From assembly GCA_014695195.1 (NCBI GenBank), contig JACJNW010000026.1:62001-126000 (forward strand): a stretch of 64,000 bases of DNA, in the 5' to 3' direction. Position 1 is the stretch's first letter. Every line of letters starts with the position of its first letter. Made by a program: the position numbers and the translations under genes. This document shows, piece by piece, positions 1 to 9,240 of the stretch. The notes beneath the pieces were generated by a model. It searched no databases and had not been told where the DNA came from. It worked only from the letters and a program-made list of their open reading frames with translations. Source of the DNA: Cyanobacteria bacterium FACHB-DQ100 (GTDB lineage Bacteria; Cyanobacteriota; Cyanobacteriia; Leptolyngbyales; Leptolyngbyaceae).

Positions 1-303
1 AATCTCTGTTTGCGTTGTCCGAACTTTGTAGGGATCGGGTGACTTAGAGCCGGTTGCTGATTCTAGCTCGTTCCATGCACCACCCATTGCAACTTTCATC
101 ATGGTTTCAAAGATGGGATCAAGCTCGTTGAATTGCTGCTGAATTCGAGCTAGAGGATTGAGATAGTTATTCAGTACCCACTGCTGCACTTCGTCGCCAA
201 TGCCTCCCGGCATGAAAGAAGCGGTAGCTACACCAGCGACCAGTAACGGAATGACTGTCCCTGTTCCAATGATGAATCGTCCAATAATTCGCGATTTTTT
301 CAT
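1..303 (-). CDS. Secreted/membrane protein of conjugation operon, C-terminus cut by window edge
   Basis: The reading frame starts with ATG at 303 and is still open at base 1, giving 101 visible codons. The N-terminus has basic residues (MKKSRIIGRF) followed by a hydrophobic stretch (IIGTGTVIPLLVAGVATASF), which looks like a signal peptide or single membrane anchor. The mature part is soluble-looking, with IQQQFNELDPIFETMMKVAMG. It lies 17 bases downstream of the virB4-like gene on the same strand, so it is probably in the same operon. The position and signal sequence would fit a VirB5/TrbF-like or other periplasmic secretion component, but I see no diagnostic motif and do not assign one. Confidence 0.6.
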   Translation of the reverse strand, partial: MKKSRIIGRFIIGTGTVIPLLVAGVATASFMPGGIGDEVQQWVLNNYLNPLARIQQQFNELDPIFETMMKVAMGGAWNELESATGSKSPDPYKVRTTQTEI

Positions 304-320
304 TTTCAATTTCCCTCCTA

Positions 321-3143
321 TTACATCAATGTCATCGCTTTGTGTCCGTTGCTGATGTAGGTCAAATCATCGGTTGTAGTAGAAGTTGATGTGTCTTCTA
401 CCTGCCACTCCGAAGCGATTTTTTCGGAATTTGGCATGATCGTATCCATTGACCGACCTGCTCGAACCGCTTCGGCATAGAGTTTGGAGAAAGCGGAGTA
501 CCCATGAAACTTATTGTCATATTGAGCCAATACTCGATGCCTTGCCCGTTGTTCCTTTTGGTTGTTGGCGACTGCTGCTAATAACTCAAACGAGGGATGA
601 TGGCTACACTCGGTTAATCGAGCATCAGCATCTACAAGCCAGTGAGAGCATAGCCGTGCAGGGTCGGTTCGGAAAGATTCATCCGTGTTTCGCATTAATA
701 CATTGGGGTCATAGCCGAAAAAGCGTTGATACGAAGCAAGGGAGTTTGGCTGAATTGCGCCAACAATGCGAGTGTTAAGGTTTTGAAGAATTTGAGATCC
801 AGCAACCGAATTCGCGATCGTATCTGGATCTTGTCCACTGATAATTGGACGAATCCCTGATTTCGCACCGTTGGCGCAAACCTGTCCAATAATTTGAGCA
901 ATGCCGTTGTATTTGAACAGAATTGGACTTTCATCAATTGCTAGGATACTATCTGTCACCTCCAACGCTTTTCTAAATGCCATTGATTGAGCCGATAGCG
1001 CTAACACTGCGGCTTCAATGTTGTCACCGACATTCCGCAGTGCAAACACAATGAATTTGGCATCGGTGCGAATCGTACTGGGCTGAGAGATCGCTTTCCC
1101 GACGCGACTGGTAAGCCAGCCTTTTAACTCTAGTAGAATGGTGGCGATCGCTTCAGAAACCATTTCAGACTCAATCTCTAGATCTAGATGCGTTACTAAT
1201 CTGATAAAGTCAACGAGCGTTGGCATTTCAAGCCAAGCTTCGCTGCCAAATCCTCCTTCAAAGGCGGCACCGTATCGAGCTTGAATTTGCCCATCATTGA
1301 AGAAAGCCGCGATCGCTTGCCATAGAACGGTATGGACTCGCTTACCCAGTTGCCCCTCTGTCTCTGTTCCCATCACCATGATGTTGAGTGCTTTAACCAA
1401 GAACTCCTTGTAGTCATCGAGCCGTTCAGCCTGTTGCTTTTCGGGAAGATGACGAATATCTGGAATCTGAAATAAGTTGTTTGCCTCAGACCCGATATCA
1501 AAGTAAGCACCCTGGTCTCCGAAGAATCTCACCAAATCGGTGTAAGTGGTTGTTCCATCGGCTTTAGGATAGTCAAGCGAAATGACGTGCATTCCGTTAG
1601 CAATGCCGCAGGTAAAAATGTCAGACATTAAAACCGACTTACCACTGCGGGTTTCCCCCATGATGAAGATGCCTCGATGCTTAGTGATGAAGTCGATTAG
1701 AAGTGGCGCATTCCCTTCACGAGTAATGAACTCTATTCCGCGTGAATCGACAGGTCTAGTGCAGGCAAGGGGCATTAATCCAGGGGCTTCGTTCGTGAGA
1801 TACAGTTGCTTACGATCGTCACCTAACAACCAATCATCCACAATTGGAAGGGAGCGTAACCATAACGACCAAGCAACCTCAGTTTCTCGGATGAAATCGC
1901 CCTGCGGAAAGGCATGCGTTAGCTTCTGGCAAGCTTCAGACAATGTATGTGGATCATTTCGGTAGATCAGTGCCATGACGGAAACCCAAATTGGCATTGC
2001 ACCTTCATAAATTTTCTCCTGAGCTTCCACCCCCTTTTTCATTCGCATCTGTGAAAGAACATCAACGTTTTTAAGTTCAGCGGCTCGATGAGTGGCGGTG
2101 TAGTTCTGTTTTGTGAGCCGTTGCAAAGTGATTCGAGTCATCGTGCGATCTGCAGCCGCCAACTCACAGACAAATTCGCAGTCTGGAAACTGTGAAAACA
2201 CTTTCCAAAGGTAGTAAAGCTGGTGTTCGGGTGAAGCAAAGCCAGGGGGTTTTGACTCTAGCGCGATCGCGCCCACATATTTGCCTTTCACCCATGCCCA
2301 CTCTCGATCTGCCTTGGGATGGCTGGGTCTACCATTCTCCCCACGAATTAGCACACTCAGCGCGTGATAGGGTTCTCGAATCTCTTCTTGCAAACGAACG
2401 GTTCCCGCAGTTTCTTGAAGAATCAAGCATTGAGGCAAAGGCAATGCTTGTCGAGTATTGAAGTCACTCCAGATATAGTTCCAAAGACTCCAAGCGGTCA
2501 TCGGGACTCCATGCAATCCCATACGGGTATTGATTTGCTGCTCCCAATACAAATAGCCATCGGTGAAAGCTTGAGTTAAAAGCTCCAAATAATGTGCCTT
2601 CTCCTTCGACTCCTTCATGCCCTTGAGCGTTTCGTATTGATTGACAAGCCATGCCAAGAGCTTTTCGGTACGATCTTTACTGGTTCCTCGTCCTGGCTCG
2701 ATCGTGTAAGTGGCAAATAGATAGATTTGCTTCGGTTGTCGTTCACCTCGCAAGGTTAGCTCTCGTGTTGATCTTTGCTGTGCAAGTAGCAGGAACTGGG
2801 TTTCTAAACTTTCAGTCGAGTTGATCAGTTGCTCTAGCTCTTGTTGGCGATCGATATCATTGGCAAACGATCGCAGATGAATGCGGAGTCGATCGCCTGG
2901 ACGTAGCCCCTTCAATCCTTCTTCCAGTCGAGCCAGAACGCTCTCTGCTTGACCATTGGCAAGTAGAGTATGAATTCCTTCAACTTGGAAACCGAATATG
3001 AATGAATATTTGCGCCCTTTTTTAAGCAAATATGCGCCGACGTTTCGACCTCGCAGTTCTAGACTACAGATGAATTCGAGATGGGATTCATTTTCAAAAG
3101 GCTTGAAATGATAGTGCTTAGTGCTGACCCGTTTCTTCGTCAT
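321..3143 (-). CDS. VirB4/TraC-family conjugation ATPase
   Basis: A 940-residue protein that probably powers pilus assembly or substrate transfer in a type IV secretion/conjugation machine at the inner face of the membrane. Walker A is GETRSGKS near residue 497 and Walker B is ILAIDES near residue 735. Between them is a typical VirB4 region (HVISLDYPKADG, GSEANNLFQIP). After Walker B comes an ISGQDPDTIANS segment like the Q-containing motif of this family. The N-terminal half resembles the CagE/TrbE/VirB4 N-terminal domain in general layout. The length is slightly above typical VirB4 (about 800-900). The start codon overlaps the upstream small membrane gene by 26 bases, suggesting translational coupling. 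The family is clear; the exact system type is not. Confidence 0.85.
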   Translation of the reverse strand: MTKKRVSTKHYHFKPFENESHLEFICSLELRGRNVGAYLLKKGRKYSFIFGFQVEGIHTLLANGQAESVLARLEEGLKGLRPGDRLRIHLRSFANDIDRQQELEQLINSTESLETQFLLLAQQRSTRELTLRGERQPKQIYLFATYTIEPGRGTSKDRTEKLLAWLVNQYETLKGMKESKEKAHYLELLTQAFTDGYLYWEQQINTRMGLHGVPMTAWSLWNYIWSDFNTRQALPLPQCLILQETAGTVRLQEEIREPYHALSVLIRGENGRPSHPKADREWAWVKGKYVGAIALESKPPGFASPEHQLYYLWKVFSQFPDCEFVCELAAADRTMTRITLQRLTKQNYTATHRAAELKNVDVLSQMRMKKGVEAQEKIYEGAMPIWVSVMALIYRNDPHTLSEACQKLTHAFPQGDFIRETEVAWSLWLRSLPIVDDWLLGDDRKQLYLTNEAPGLMPLACTRPVDSRGIEFITREGNAPLLIDFITKHRGIFIMGETRSGKSVLMSDIFTCGIANGMHVISLDYPKADGTTTYTDLVRFFGDQGAYFDIGSEANNLFQIPDIRHLPEKQQAERLDDYKEFLVKALNIMVMGTETEGQLGKRVHTVLWQAIAAFFNDGQIQARYGAAFEGGFGSEAWLEMPTLVDFIRLVTHLDLEIESEMVSEAIATILLELKGWLTSRVGKAISQPSTIRTDAKFIVFALRNVGDNIEAAVLALSAQSMAFRKALEVTDSILAIDESPILFKYNGIAQIIGQVCANGAKSGIRPIISGQDPDTIANSVAGSQILQNLNTRIVGAIQPNSLASYQRFFGYDPNVLMRNTDESFRTDPARLCSHWLVDADARLTECSHHPSFELLAAVANNQKEQRARHRVLAQYDNKFHGYSAFSKLYAEAVRAGRSMDTIMPNSEKIASEWQVEDTSTSTTTDDLTYISNGHKAMTLM

Positions 3144-3444
3144 GTTCTTGCTCTAAACAACTGGTGTAGTGAACATAGCCTCGATTCCAGTCGGGGGGTG
3201 AGACAAACTTATTCGTAAATCTCCAGGTTCTTTCGCCAACCACAAGCCACCAGGTACTCAACCCCCAGGTGCTGACCAGCAGAAACCATAGAAATCCAAG
3301 TGAAAGCACAACCCGAACCAGAAAATAAGAAACAACTAAGACCACCAGCGAAGGTGCTAACAATGCTGCTGGAATGGGACCTAGACTCGGTTGCTTTCCT
3401 AAGCTCTGATTAACGGAGCGAAAGTGCTGATTACCTTCAGTCAT
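3118..3444 (-). CDS. Small integral membrane protein, VirB3/TrbD-like by position
   Basis: This 108-residue protein has two adjacent hydrophobic stretches (around residues 25-50 and 53-70), separated by little loop, with a hydrophilic tail ending in an acidic EQEHDEETGQH. A good Shine-Dalgarno (AGGGGG, about 9 bases ahead of ATG 3444) supports the start. It sits directly between a pilin-like gene and the VirB4 ATPase and overlaps the latter. That is the place taken by VirB3/TrbD in conjugation operons. The assignment rests on position, size and membrane topology, not on a sequence signature. Confidence 0.6.
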   Translation of the reverse strand: MTEGNQHFRSVNQSLGKQPSLGPIPAALLAPSLVVLVVSYFLVRVVLSLGFLWFLLVSTWGLSTWWLVVGERTWRFTNKFVSPPDWNRGYVHYTSCLEQEHDEETGQH

Positions 3445-3450
3445 AACGCT

Positions 3451-4053
3451 TTACCCCCTTGCCGCTGTACCACCGCCGAAGAACATGGCGCTGAGTCCTT
3501 CTACAACCACAACGGCAGCGACGACAATAAAGGCGTTTTGCATTAAAGGTTGCCACTGTTCACCCCGTTGTGCTTGGTAAACAGCAAATAGGACAAAGCC
3601 AACCGCCGTCACCCAAACCACAATTCTGAGTAAGCCGAATAGAAACGTGATAATACCGCTATCGATATACTGTCCAAAGATGGTGTTAGCTTGCTGTTCA
3701 GCAGAATTGAACAGTTGAGCCGATGCCGGATCAGAGCTAAGCGTAATACCTGCAAAGCACAAGGCAGCAGCGATCGCGCCTAGCATTCTCCAGCCTCCAC
3801 AGCGACGGAACCAAGGCTGCGAGGTGAGAAGTGGAACCCATTCGACAAATCGAACGACTAAAGCCGCTAGAGCAACCATGAACCAAATAGAAACTGGGAA
3901 GTGAGTGATGATGAGCAAAGTGGTTAAACCCAAACAGGTGACGAACGGAATGAATGGGCTGAATCGGTTTTTTCGGCTCAAATGAAGTGGTTCCTGCGGA
4001 TTTGCGCTGTACAACAATCGAGCCAAGTGAGACTGGAACGAGGGGAATGCCAT
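3451..4053 (-). CDS. Pilin-like membrane protein (VirB2/TrbC-type candidate)
   Basis: I take ATG 4053 as the start because AGGAG lies 8 bases before it. A TTG codon at 4107 in the same frame has no such site. The resulting 200-residue protein has hydrophobic stretches near residues 35-75, then a signal-like segment ending SSDPASA followed by QLFNSAEQQ. The C-terminal part has two strong membrane helices (FGLLRIVVWVTAVGFVLFAV and AFIVVAAVVVVEGLSAMFF) with a short charged loop between. This two-helix C-terminus after a cleavage-like site is the VirB2/TrbC pilin plan, although the protein is longer than usual. The stop lies 6 bases from the next gene's start, so it heads the virB-like operon. 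Confidence 0.55.
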   Translation of the reverse strand: MAFPSFQSHLARLLYSANPQEPLHLSRKNRFSPFIPFVTCLGLTTLLIITHFPVSIWFMVALAALVVRFVEWVPLLTSQPWFRRCGGWRMLGAIAAALCFAGITLSSDPASAQLFNSAEQQANTIFGQYIDSGIITFLFGLLRIVVWVTAVGFVLFAVYQAQRGEQWQPLMQNAFIVVAAVVVVEGLSAMFFGGGTAARG

Positions 4054-4779
4054 CGTTTTGACTCCTGATATGAAAGAAACACTAAAGCTTTGTCGCGAAG
4101 TTACCAAACAAGACTTCGTGCATGAGAGTGAAGATGAATTTGGTGTGCTGCCCTGATCGAATTTGCAAGTCTTCTGAAATTCGAGACAAAAGTATCTTAA
4201 GCGGATCGTTCAAGCTCTCGACAAAGTTTAAAAGTTGAAATGGTACAGGGCTACTGTGTTTATTGAGAAAGGGTTGACGAACATTAGGTGGGGAGATTAC
4301 GGATCAGGGAATTTATATTCTTCTTCGGCTTGAATTCGTCTATGTGAATGAGAATTTGCAGTGCACGAGAACCAAAATCGAGAGATAAAAGCCCGATATC
4401 GTAAGCTTTCTAACTCCTTGACTATAAATTCTTACGATCACGCAAAGCGATGGATAGCTCGTATGCTACTGAATTTAATCTCTATATAGCTAAGTGATTC
4501 TCTTCTACGTAGTTGTGATTGATGAAACCAATCACTAAGGAGCTATATTTCTGAATCAGTGAATTTCTTAAGATTATTTTTATATTGAAATTCGCCGTTC
4601 TTTTTAGTATTTCTGTCTCTCAAAAAGGGGAGCTTTTGAGAATCAATATTTCAATCGCTTTCTAGTTCCTAGAGTTTTGAAGGTGGGTTTCACAACTACT
4701 ATCAAAATGATAATTCTAGTTTTCCGGTTAGCGATTTTAATTACGGAAGAATGTTAAAGAAGATTACAAATCATGGTGC
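4054..4779. other. AT-rich intergenic region between conjugation operon and recombinase
   Basis: About 720 bases with no convincing gene. It separates the divergent conjugation operon (minus) from the serine recombinase (plus) and must hold both promoters. It is visibly AT-richer than its surroundings from about 4290 to 4770. I found no clear iteron or terminator in it. Confidence 0.5.
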
Positions 4780-5343
4780 ATGTTGATTGGCTACAGACGA
4801 ATATCGCCTGATGACCAAACGCTAGACCCGCAAACTGACACTCTGAATCAGGCAGGGTGCGATCTCATTTTCACGGACATCACCACTGAGCCAGGAGCAA
4901 AACAGCCCCGACTCGAGGAAGCGATCGCTTATGCCCGTCCCGGTGATGTCCTCGTCGTGTGGCGATTGGATCGAGTTGGCAAGCCGCTCAAGCAGCTATT
5001 CGAGTGGATGATTGAATTGCACGATCTCGGGATCACGTTCAGAAGCTTGGAAGAGAATTTAGACACGCAGCGCTACGATGCGGCAGAAATGCTGCGGATA
5101 CTGCGAGTGTTAGTCAACTCCGAGCAGCAGGTCGTGACCGAGAAGACGCAAATTGGTCTAAAGCGTGCGAGAGCCAAAGGGAAAAAAGGAGGACGCAAGC
5201 GCTCCCTCACGCCGCAACAAATTCGGATTGGTCAGACGTTGGCAGCCGATCCCACACAAACCGTTGAAGATGTGTGCCGAACCTTGAAAATCTCGCAGTC
5301 AACGTACTACCGCTACATTCATCCAGAACGGCAACAGGAATAA
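4780..5343 (+). CDS. Serine recombinase (resolvase/invertase family)
   Basis: A 187-residue small serine recombinase. The N-terminus MLIGYRRISPDDQ carries the catalytic serine (Ser9). The WRLDRVGKPLKQL segment is the LDRxGR-like active-site motif, with K where R is usual. Then come the long helix region (EKTQIGLKRARAKGKKGGRK) and a C-terminal helix-turn-helix (TVEDVCRTLKISQSTYYRYI). Members of this family resolve plasmid multimers or cointegrates, or invert DNA segments. The codons at the start are supported by the conserved motif beginning at residue 3. The gene is followed at once by a convergent small gene. It could belong to a transposon remnant or to plasmid multimer resolution. Confidence 0.9.
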   Translation: MLIGYRRISPDDQTLDPQTDTLNQAGCDLIFTDITTEPGAKQPRLEEAIAYARPGDVLVVWRLDRVGKPLKQLFEWMIELHDLGITFRSLEENLDTQRYDAAEMLRILRVLVNSEQQVVTEKTQIGLKRARAKGKKGGRKRSLTPQQIRIGQTLAADPTQTVEDVCRTLKISQSTYYRYIHPERQQE

Positions 5344-5361
5344 CTATTTTCAGCTTGATTC

Positions 5362-5700
5362 TTAATCAGACTCGGCTTGAGGAAGATCTAAAACGATCGT
5401 GGCTTGTCGATCAATTAAGGCTTGCAGCATCGAGAGTTGTTGTTCGAGTTCAACGATCCAGTTTCGTCGCTGGATTCTCGCCAGCCAATCGCGATATTTT
5501 TCACTGCCAATCTTCCCCAAGCCTTGATGCTTTACTTCCGGGTTGGTGCTAGTGAGTTTGTAATATTCATAGATTTTGCCGCCTTTGTTCTGAAAGTTGG
5601 GGCTGATCCAGACATTTGCGGGAGCGACAGCGCCGGAGTTTCTGATTTGGGTCATGAGAGCCAGCAGGCGTTCCCGTTCGGCAAGTAGATGTTCACTCAC
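5362..5700 (-). CDS. Small protein, DUF6788-like/GK-motif family
   Basis: A 112-residue protein starting with GTG at 5700. A helical N-terminus (LLAERERLLALMTQIRN) is followed by a core IYEYYKLTSTNPEVKHQGLG with a terminal GK, then a basic YRDWLARIQRRN and a coiled-coil tail (IVELEQQLSMLQALIDRQ). The core resembles the GPYWYxxWRxxGKxxxRYVGK core of the small proteins at 10846-11208 and 19522-19869. No function is known to me. Its upstream region holds a cluster of inverted TTCTTGTCG repeats, so it may be a DNA-binding autoregulator; that is inference. Confidence 0.55.
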   Translation of the reverse strand: MSEHLLAERERLLALMTQIRNSGAVAPANVWISPNFQNKGGKIYEYYKLTSTNPEVKHQGLGKIGSEKYRDWLARIQRRNWIVELEQQLSMLQALIDRQATIVLDLPQAESD

Positions 5701-5702
5701 TG

Positions 5703-5870
5703 TTTCTTGTCGGTCTGAGCTTACACAGACAAGAATACAAGCGAGATTTCTTGTCGATCGAACTGTTCACCGACAAGAAGCAAGTAATTTATGCTGATGC
5801 TCAAGCGGGACAAAATGTTTTGGGCTTGCGCTCATCTTGGCTTTTTGTCGATCACCGAACGAAGCGACAA
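5703..5870. repeat. Cluster of inverted TTCTTGTCG half-sites
   Basis: Directly upstream of the gene at 5362-5700, TTCTTGTCGGT (about 5704-5714) is matched by its inverted copy ACCGACAAGAA (about 5769-5779). Further half-sites are GACAAG near 5730, TTTCTTGTCGATCG near 5747, TTTTTGTCGATC near 5842 and CGACAAG near 5863. The dense, alternating orientation suggests protein-binding sites or hairpins rather than coding sequence. Confidence 0.55.
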
Positions 5871-5947
5871 GAGAGTGCAGGACCAATCTTCTGGCTCACT
5901 TTCTGGTAGTGCTATTTCATCAAGGATGAAGAGTAATGGCACTACCC

Positions 5948-8164
5948 TCACGACTCACTCATCTCAGTGACCTCTGCGTGTTCCTGCAACCGCTGACTCA
6001 AGAGTGTATACCGCCGTTGATCACGACATTGAGTGACCGCATAACGCAGTGCTTGCGATTGTCCCACCAAAATCGCCAGTTGTCTCGCGCGAGTCAGCGT
6101 CGTATAAAGCCACGGACGACTCAGCATCACCGCGTTTTGCATGAACAGAGGCACGATCGTCACTGGGAATTCAGAGCCTTGTGCCTTGTGTCCAGTAATA
6201 CTGTATGCCAATGTCATCTGGTCCCATTCGCTACGGTGATAGTCCACCCAATGGTCCTCGAACTGAACACCTAACACCTGTGCTTCAGCATCATAGGTTT
6301 CAATCACCCCTAATTCGCCGTTCATCACTTCGCGCTCATAGTCATTCTCAAGCTGAATGACACGATCACCCACTCTAAACTTCAGTTCCTCAGACTGCAC
6401 TTCTAGCATTTGACACTTTGACGGATTCAAGAGGTCTTGCATCATCGTGTTGATCGCTTTTGTGCCAATTTCGCCTTTGATCATCGGACAGAGAATCTGC
6501 ACATCGTTAAACGCATCCCACCCGAGTTGAGGAAGCGTTGCACAAATCAGCTGACGAATACAATCGATGCCATGCTGCGGAGAGTGGGACGGCACCCAAA
6601 TGCAGTCCGATTGTATCGATGCGGAAAGGCGCTCCATCTCCAAAAGTTCACCTCGGTTGATGGCATGCGCCTGACGAATAATTGCAGAACTTTGAGCTTG
6701 TCGCCACACTTGAGTTAACCGCACCACCGGCACTTGTTCTGACGCAATCAACTCTCGAAGGACTGCTCCGGGTCCCACACTGGGGAGTTGATCGACATCG
6801 CCAACGATGAGGAGCTGAGACTGAATGGAAACAGCTTTAATTAGTGCGTGAGCTAAAAACAAATCTGCCATCGAAAACTCATCGACGACAACACAGTCTG
6901 CAGGAATGGGTCGCGTTTCATCCCGCCCAAAGTAGCCGCTTCTTGGTTCGTATTCAAGCACTCGGTGCAGCGTGGAAGCTTCTCGCCCACTCAACTCCGA
7001 CAGTCTTCGTGCAGCTCGTCCGGTCGGAGACGCTAGAGCAACTCGCTTTCCCATCGCTTCCCACAGTTCGACGATCGCACGAACTGTGTGAGATTTGCCC
7101 ACGCCTGGACCTCCAGTGAGAATCACCACTCGCTCTGATGCTGCCAGTATCACCGCTTCGCGTTGTTCGATCGATAATGGCAGATCTGAAGCTTCACAAT
7201 ACTGCTCCATCCACGTTTGTACAAAGTCGCCGTCCACGCTCGTAGAGTGATCCAGCCGCAGTTTGAGCCGGGACGCAATCACCGTTTCTGCCCGGTAGAA
7301 AGCAGGTAGATAATAGCCCAACCGCCCTGGATACTTGCGGCTTTCTTCAACTCGTAATTCCTCAGCCGCAACGAGCCATCCAAGCTGCTGTTCGATTAAA
7401 TCTGGCTGTGGGCGATAGTCGGGACGGGCAAGGAGCCGCACCGCTCGTTCGACAATCGCGGCATGCGGCAAAAAACAATGTCCTTCGCGTCCGGCTTCTC
7501 GCAATCCGTGCAGAATCGCGCTGCGGTAGCGATACTCAGAGTCAGGGGCAATGCCTAATTGAGTGGCAATGCCATCCGCCGAGTGAAACCCGATGCCGCG
7601 AATCTCGGCAGCAAGCTGAAACGGATTGTTGGAAACAATCGAGATCGCGTCTTCGCCATAGTGCTTCAGCACTCGAATTGCTTGACTTTTCCCAATGCCG
7701 TAAGTTTGCAGAAACATCATGACGGTATGAATCTGCCGCTGTCCCATCCAGGCAGAGCGAATCTGCGACAGTTTCGCTTGAGCAATCCCTTTCACTTCGA
7801 TCAGTCGCCCAATTTCTGTATCGAGAATCGTAAGTGTGTCGAGTCCGAAGCGCTCCACAATCCGTTTCGCCATCGCAGGACCAATGCCGCGAATCATGCC
7901 GCTACCTAAGTAGACCTCGATGCCTGCGATCGTATTGGGAATGTCTTCGCGATATTGCTCCACTTGAAACTGAGAACCATACCGGGGATGAGTCCGCCAA
8001 GTGCCCTTGAGAATGAGCGATTGTCCCTGGTTGAGTGCAGCAAAGTTACCCACGATCGTCACCGTTTCCTCAGCTGTTGTTTGAAATCGCGCTACCGTAA
8101 ATCCAGTTTCGGCGGATGTAAAGACGATTGTCTCAATGCTACCAACGAGTTCTTTAGTATCCAT
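5948..8164 (-). CDS. recD2: RecD2-type DNA helicase (RecD/TraA family)
   Basis: A superfamily 1B 5'-3' helicase. I choose ATG 8164 (738 aa), because the conserved N-terminal OB-like segment (LVGSIETIVFTSAETGFTVA) follows at once; a GTG at 8200 would add 12 residues. Tandem helix-hairpin-helix motifs follow (GSGMIRGIGPAMAKRIVERF; YGIGKSQAIRVLKHYG; IRGIGFHSADGIA). Walker A is GGPGVGKS near residue 350, Walker B VVVDEFSM near 428, then GDVDQLPSVGPGAVLRE. The C-terminal SITGHKAQGSEFP and LYTTLTRARQ motifs are intact. The length matches RecD2 proteins that act without RecBC. It probably serves plasmid DNA repair or replication; a link to conjugation is possible but not shown. Confidence 0.93.
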   Translation of the reverse strand: MDTKELVGSIETIVFTSAETGFTVARFQTTAEETVTIVGNFAALNQGQSLILKGTWRTHPRYGSQFQVEQYREDIPNTIAGIEVYLGSGMIRGIGPAMAKRIVERFGLDTLTILDTEIGRLIEVKGIAQAKLSQIRSAWMGQRQIHTVMMFLQTYGIGKSQAIRVLKHYGEDAISIVSNNPFQLAAEIRGIGFHSADGIATQLGIAPDSEYRYRSAILHGLREAGREGHCFLPHAAIVERAVRLLARPDYRPQPDLIEQQLGWLVAAEELRVEESRKYPGRLGYYLPAFYRAETVIASRLKLRLDHSTSVDGDFVQTWMEQYCEASDLPLSIEQREAVILAASERVVILTGGPGVGKSHTVRAIVELWEAMGKRVALASPTGRAARRLSELSGREASTLHRVLEYEPRSGYFGRDETRPIPADCVVVDEFSMADLFLAHALIKAVSIQSQLLIVGDVDQLPSVGPGAVLRELIASEQVPVVRLTQVWRQAQSSAIIRQAHAINRGELLEMERLSASIQSDCIWVPSHSPQHGIDCIRQLICATLPQLGWDAFNDVQILCPMIKGEIGTKAINTMMQDLLNPSKCQMLEVQSEELKFRVGDRVIQLENDYEREVMNGELGVIETYDAEAQVLGVQFEDHWVDYHRSEWDQMTLAYSITGHKAQGSEFPVTIVPLFMQNAVMLSRPWLYTTLTRARQLAILVGQSQALRYAVTQCRDQRRYTLLSQRLQEHAEVTEMSES

Positions 8165-8373
8165 GCTCAAGCGCAAGCAACCTGTAGCCGATCTTGCCAC
8201 ATTTGACAGCGTCTAGGGCAAACCGTTTTCACATAGAACTGGTTTTAAAGCAAAGGGACGAGCGATCGCGCTTATGTCAATCGTAGTCGCGGCAATAAGA
8301 ATCAATAAGGCTGTCTTAACCGAAGCGTAAACAGAGTGATGCAGAAGTTGATGCGATATGCACAAGAATTAGG

Positions 8374-8401
8374 AAGACGCTTGCTAACAATCAAGCGTCT
8401 T
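8374..8401. terminator. Perfect 10-bp hairpin, terminator-like without T-run
   Basis: AAGACGCTTG (8374-8383) and CAAGCGTCTT (8392-8401) form a perfect stem with an 8-base loop. It lies between recD2 and the next minus-strand gene. No run of T follows on either side, so it may be a regulatory or intrinsic-like structure rather than a classical terminator. The rest of 8165-8465 shows no gene. Confidence 0.45.
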
Positions 8402-8465
8402 GCCTCTGAAGGTGACAATTGTAGTGCTTCTTTGGCTGCCACTCTTGATCCACAAAACTCAACAA

Positions 8466-9092
8466 TCAATCGCTCTCGTTCTCTATCTGTTGCAAGTTCG
8501 TGAGTAACTGAACGGCTTCGCTATACGTTACTTGTGCTGTCGTTTTTTGCAAGTGGTGCATCACGAACCATTTGTACTGAGGCAATGACCAGCCAAGGCG
8601 GACGGTTTCGCGGAAGATCGATCGCATGATTGCTTCTTGTTCAAGAGTGTATTCAGGAGTGCGATCAGGATAAAAAGCAGGCGGTTGACCTGAAGCAGAC
8701 CGCTGAAATAACTGTGCCGGAAACTTTATTACCATCTCTGATAGTTGAATCGGAGCAGCATTCCAGTAGTCATTGGGACGAAGATACCAATCGGCTTCAC
8801 TTAGATCAAATGCTGGAGGTGGTGAGGTGTAAAAGATCGCCTGCTGTCCCTGTTGTTCAGGCGGAATGTATTCGACAGCGGCAGCACGGTCAAGCCAGTA
8901 TTTCTCGTCCTGAGTGAGCGATCGCGGCTTGAATCCAGTCGGCAATTTGAGATCGAGTAATCCTGCCTGCCAAAGCTGGCTGCGAGTTTCAAGATCAAGC
9001 TGCGGCATTCCTTCCCAAGTTTGACGATTTCTTGCTTGATTCGTTGTCCGATTGGCGGTGGATTTGACACCGAACCCTTTCGCATCAGCCAT
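8466..9092 (-). CDS. Hypothetical protein sharing a C-terminal module with the primase-like protein
   Basis: A 208-residue protein of unknown function starting with ATG 9092. The first 45 residues are basic and look disordered (GVKSTANRTTNQARNRQTW). The middle is rich in Pro/Tyr/Trp (AIFYTSPPPAFDLSEADWYL). The C-terminal 55 residues (RETVRLGWSLPQYKWFVMHH) resemble the end of the 615-aa protein at 11333-13180 (LQTARLGWSVEQIDWMLWQH). That hints at a shared interaction domain in plasmid maintenance. Its upstream region has four copies of the TTCTTATGTAC motif. No recognised domain. Confidence 0.55.
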   Translation of the reverse strand: MADAKGFGVKSTANRTTNQARNRQTWEGMPQLDLETRSQLWQAGLLDLKLPTGFKPRSLTQDEKYWLDRAAAVEYIPPEQQGQQAIFYTSPPPAFDLSEADWYLRPNDYWNAAPIQLSEMVIKFPAQLFQRSASGQPPAFYPDRTPEYTLEQEAIMRSIFRETVRLGWSLPQYKWFVMHHLQKTTAQVTYSEAVQLLTNLQQIENESD

Positions 9093-9151
9093 GTCGAGTT
9101 AGAGAATGAGTGTTGCCTCAATTGTCGCACCTCTTACTTCAATTGAAAGTT

Positions 9152-9240
9152 TTCTTATGTAAGTCAGATCGATTCTTATGTACGAAAGATGAGTTTCAAT
9201 GGTAAATTTGTACATAAGAAATAAGCACTTTACATAAGAA
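9152..9240. promoter_or_regulatory. Operator-like cluster: four TTCTTATGTA(C/A) half-sites
   Basis: Two direct copies, TTCTTATGTAA (9152-9162) and TTCTTATGTAC (9173-9183), are followed by two inverted copies, GTACATAAGAA (9210-9220) and TTACATAAGAA (9230-9240). The cluster lies 60-150 bases upstream of the gene starting at 9092. The same motif occurs as long inverted repeats at 19345-19518. Just beyond, CTCACGCCA (9276-9284) and TGGCGTGAG (9297-9305) form a 9-bp hairpin. Confidence 0.6.
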
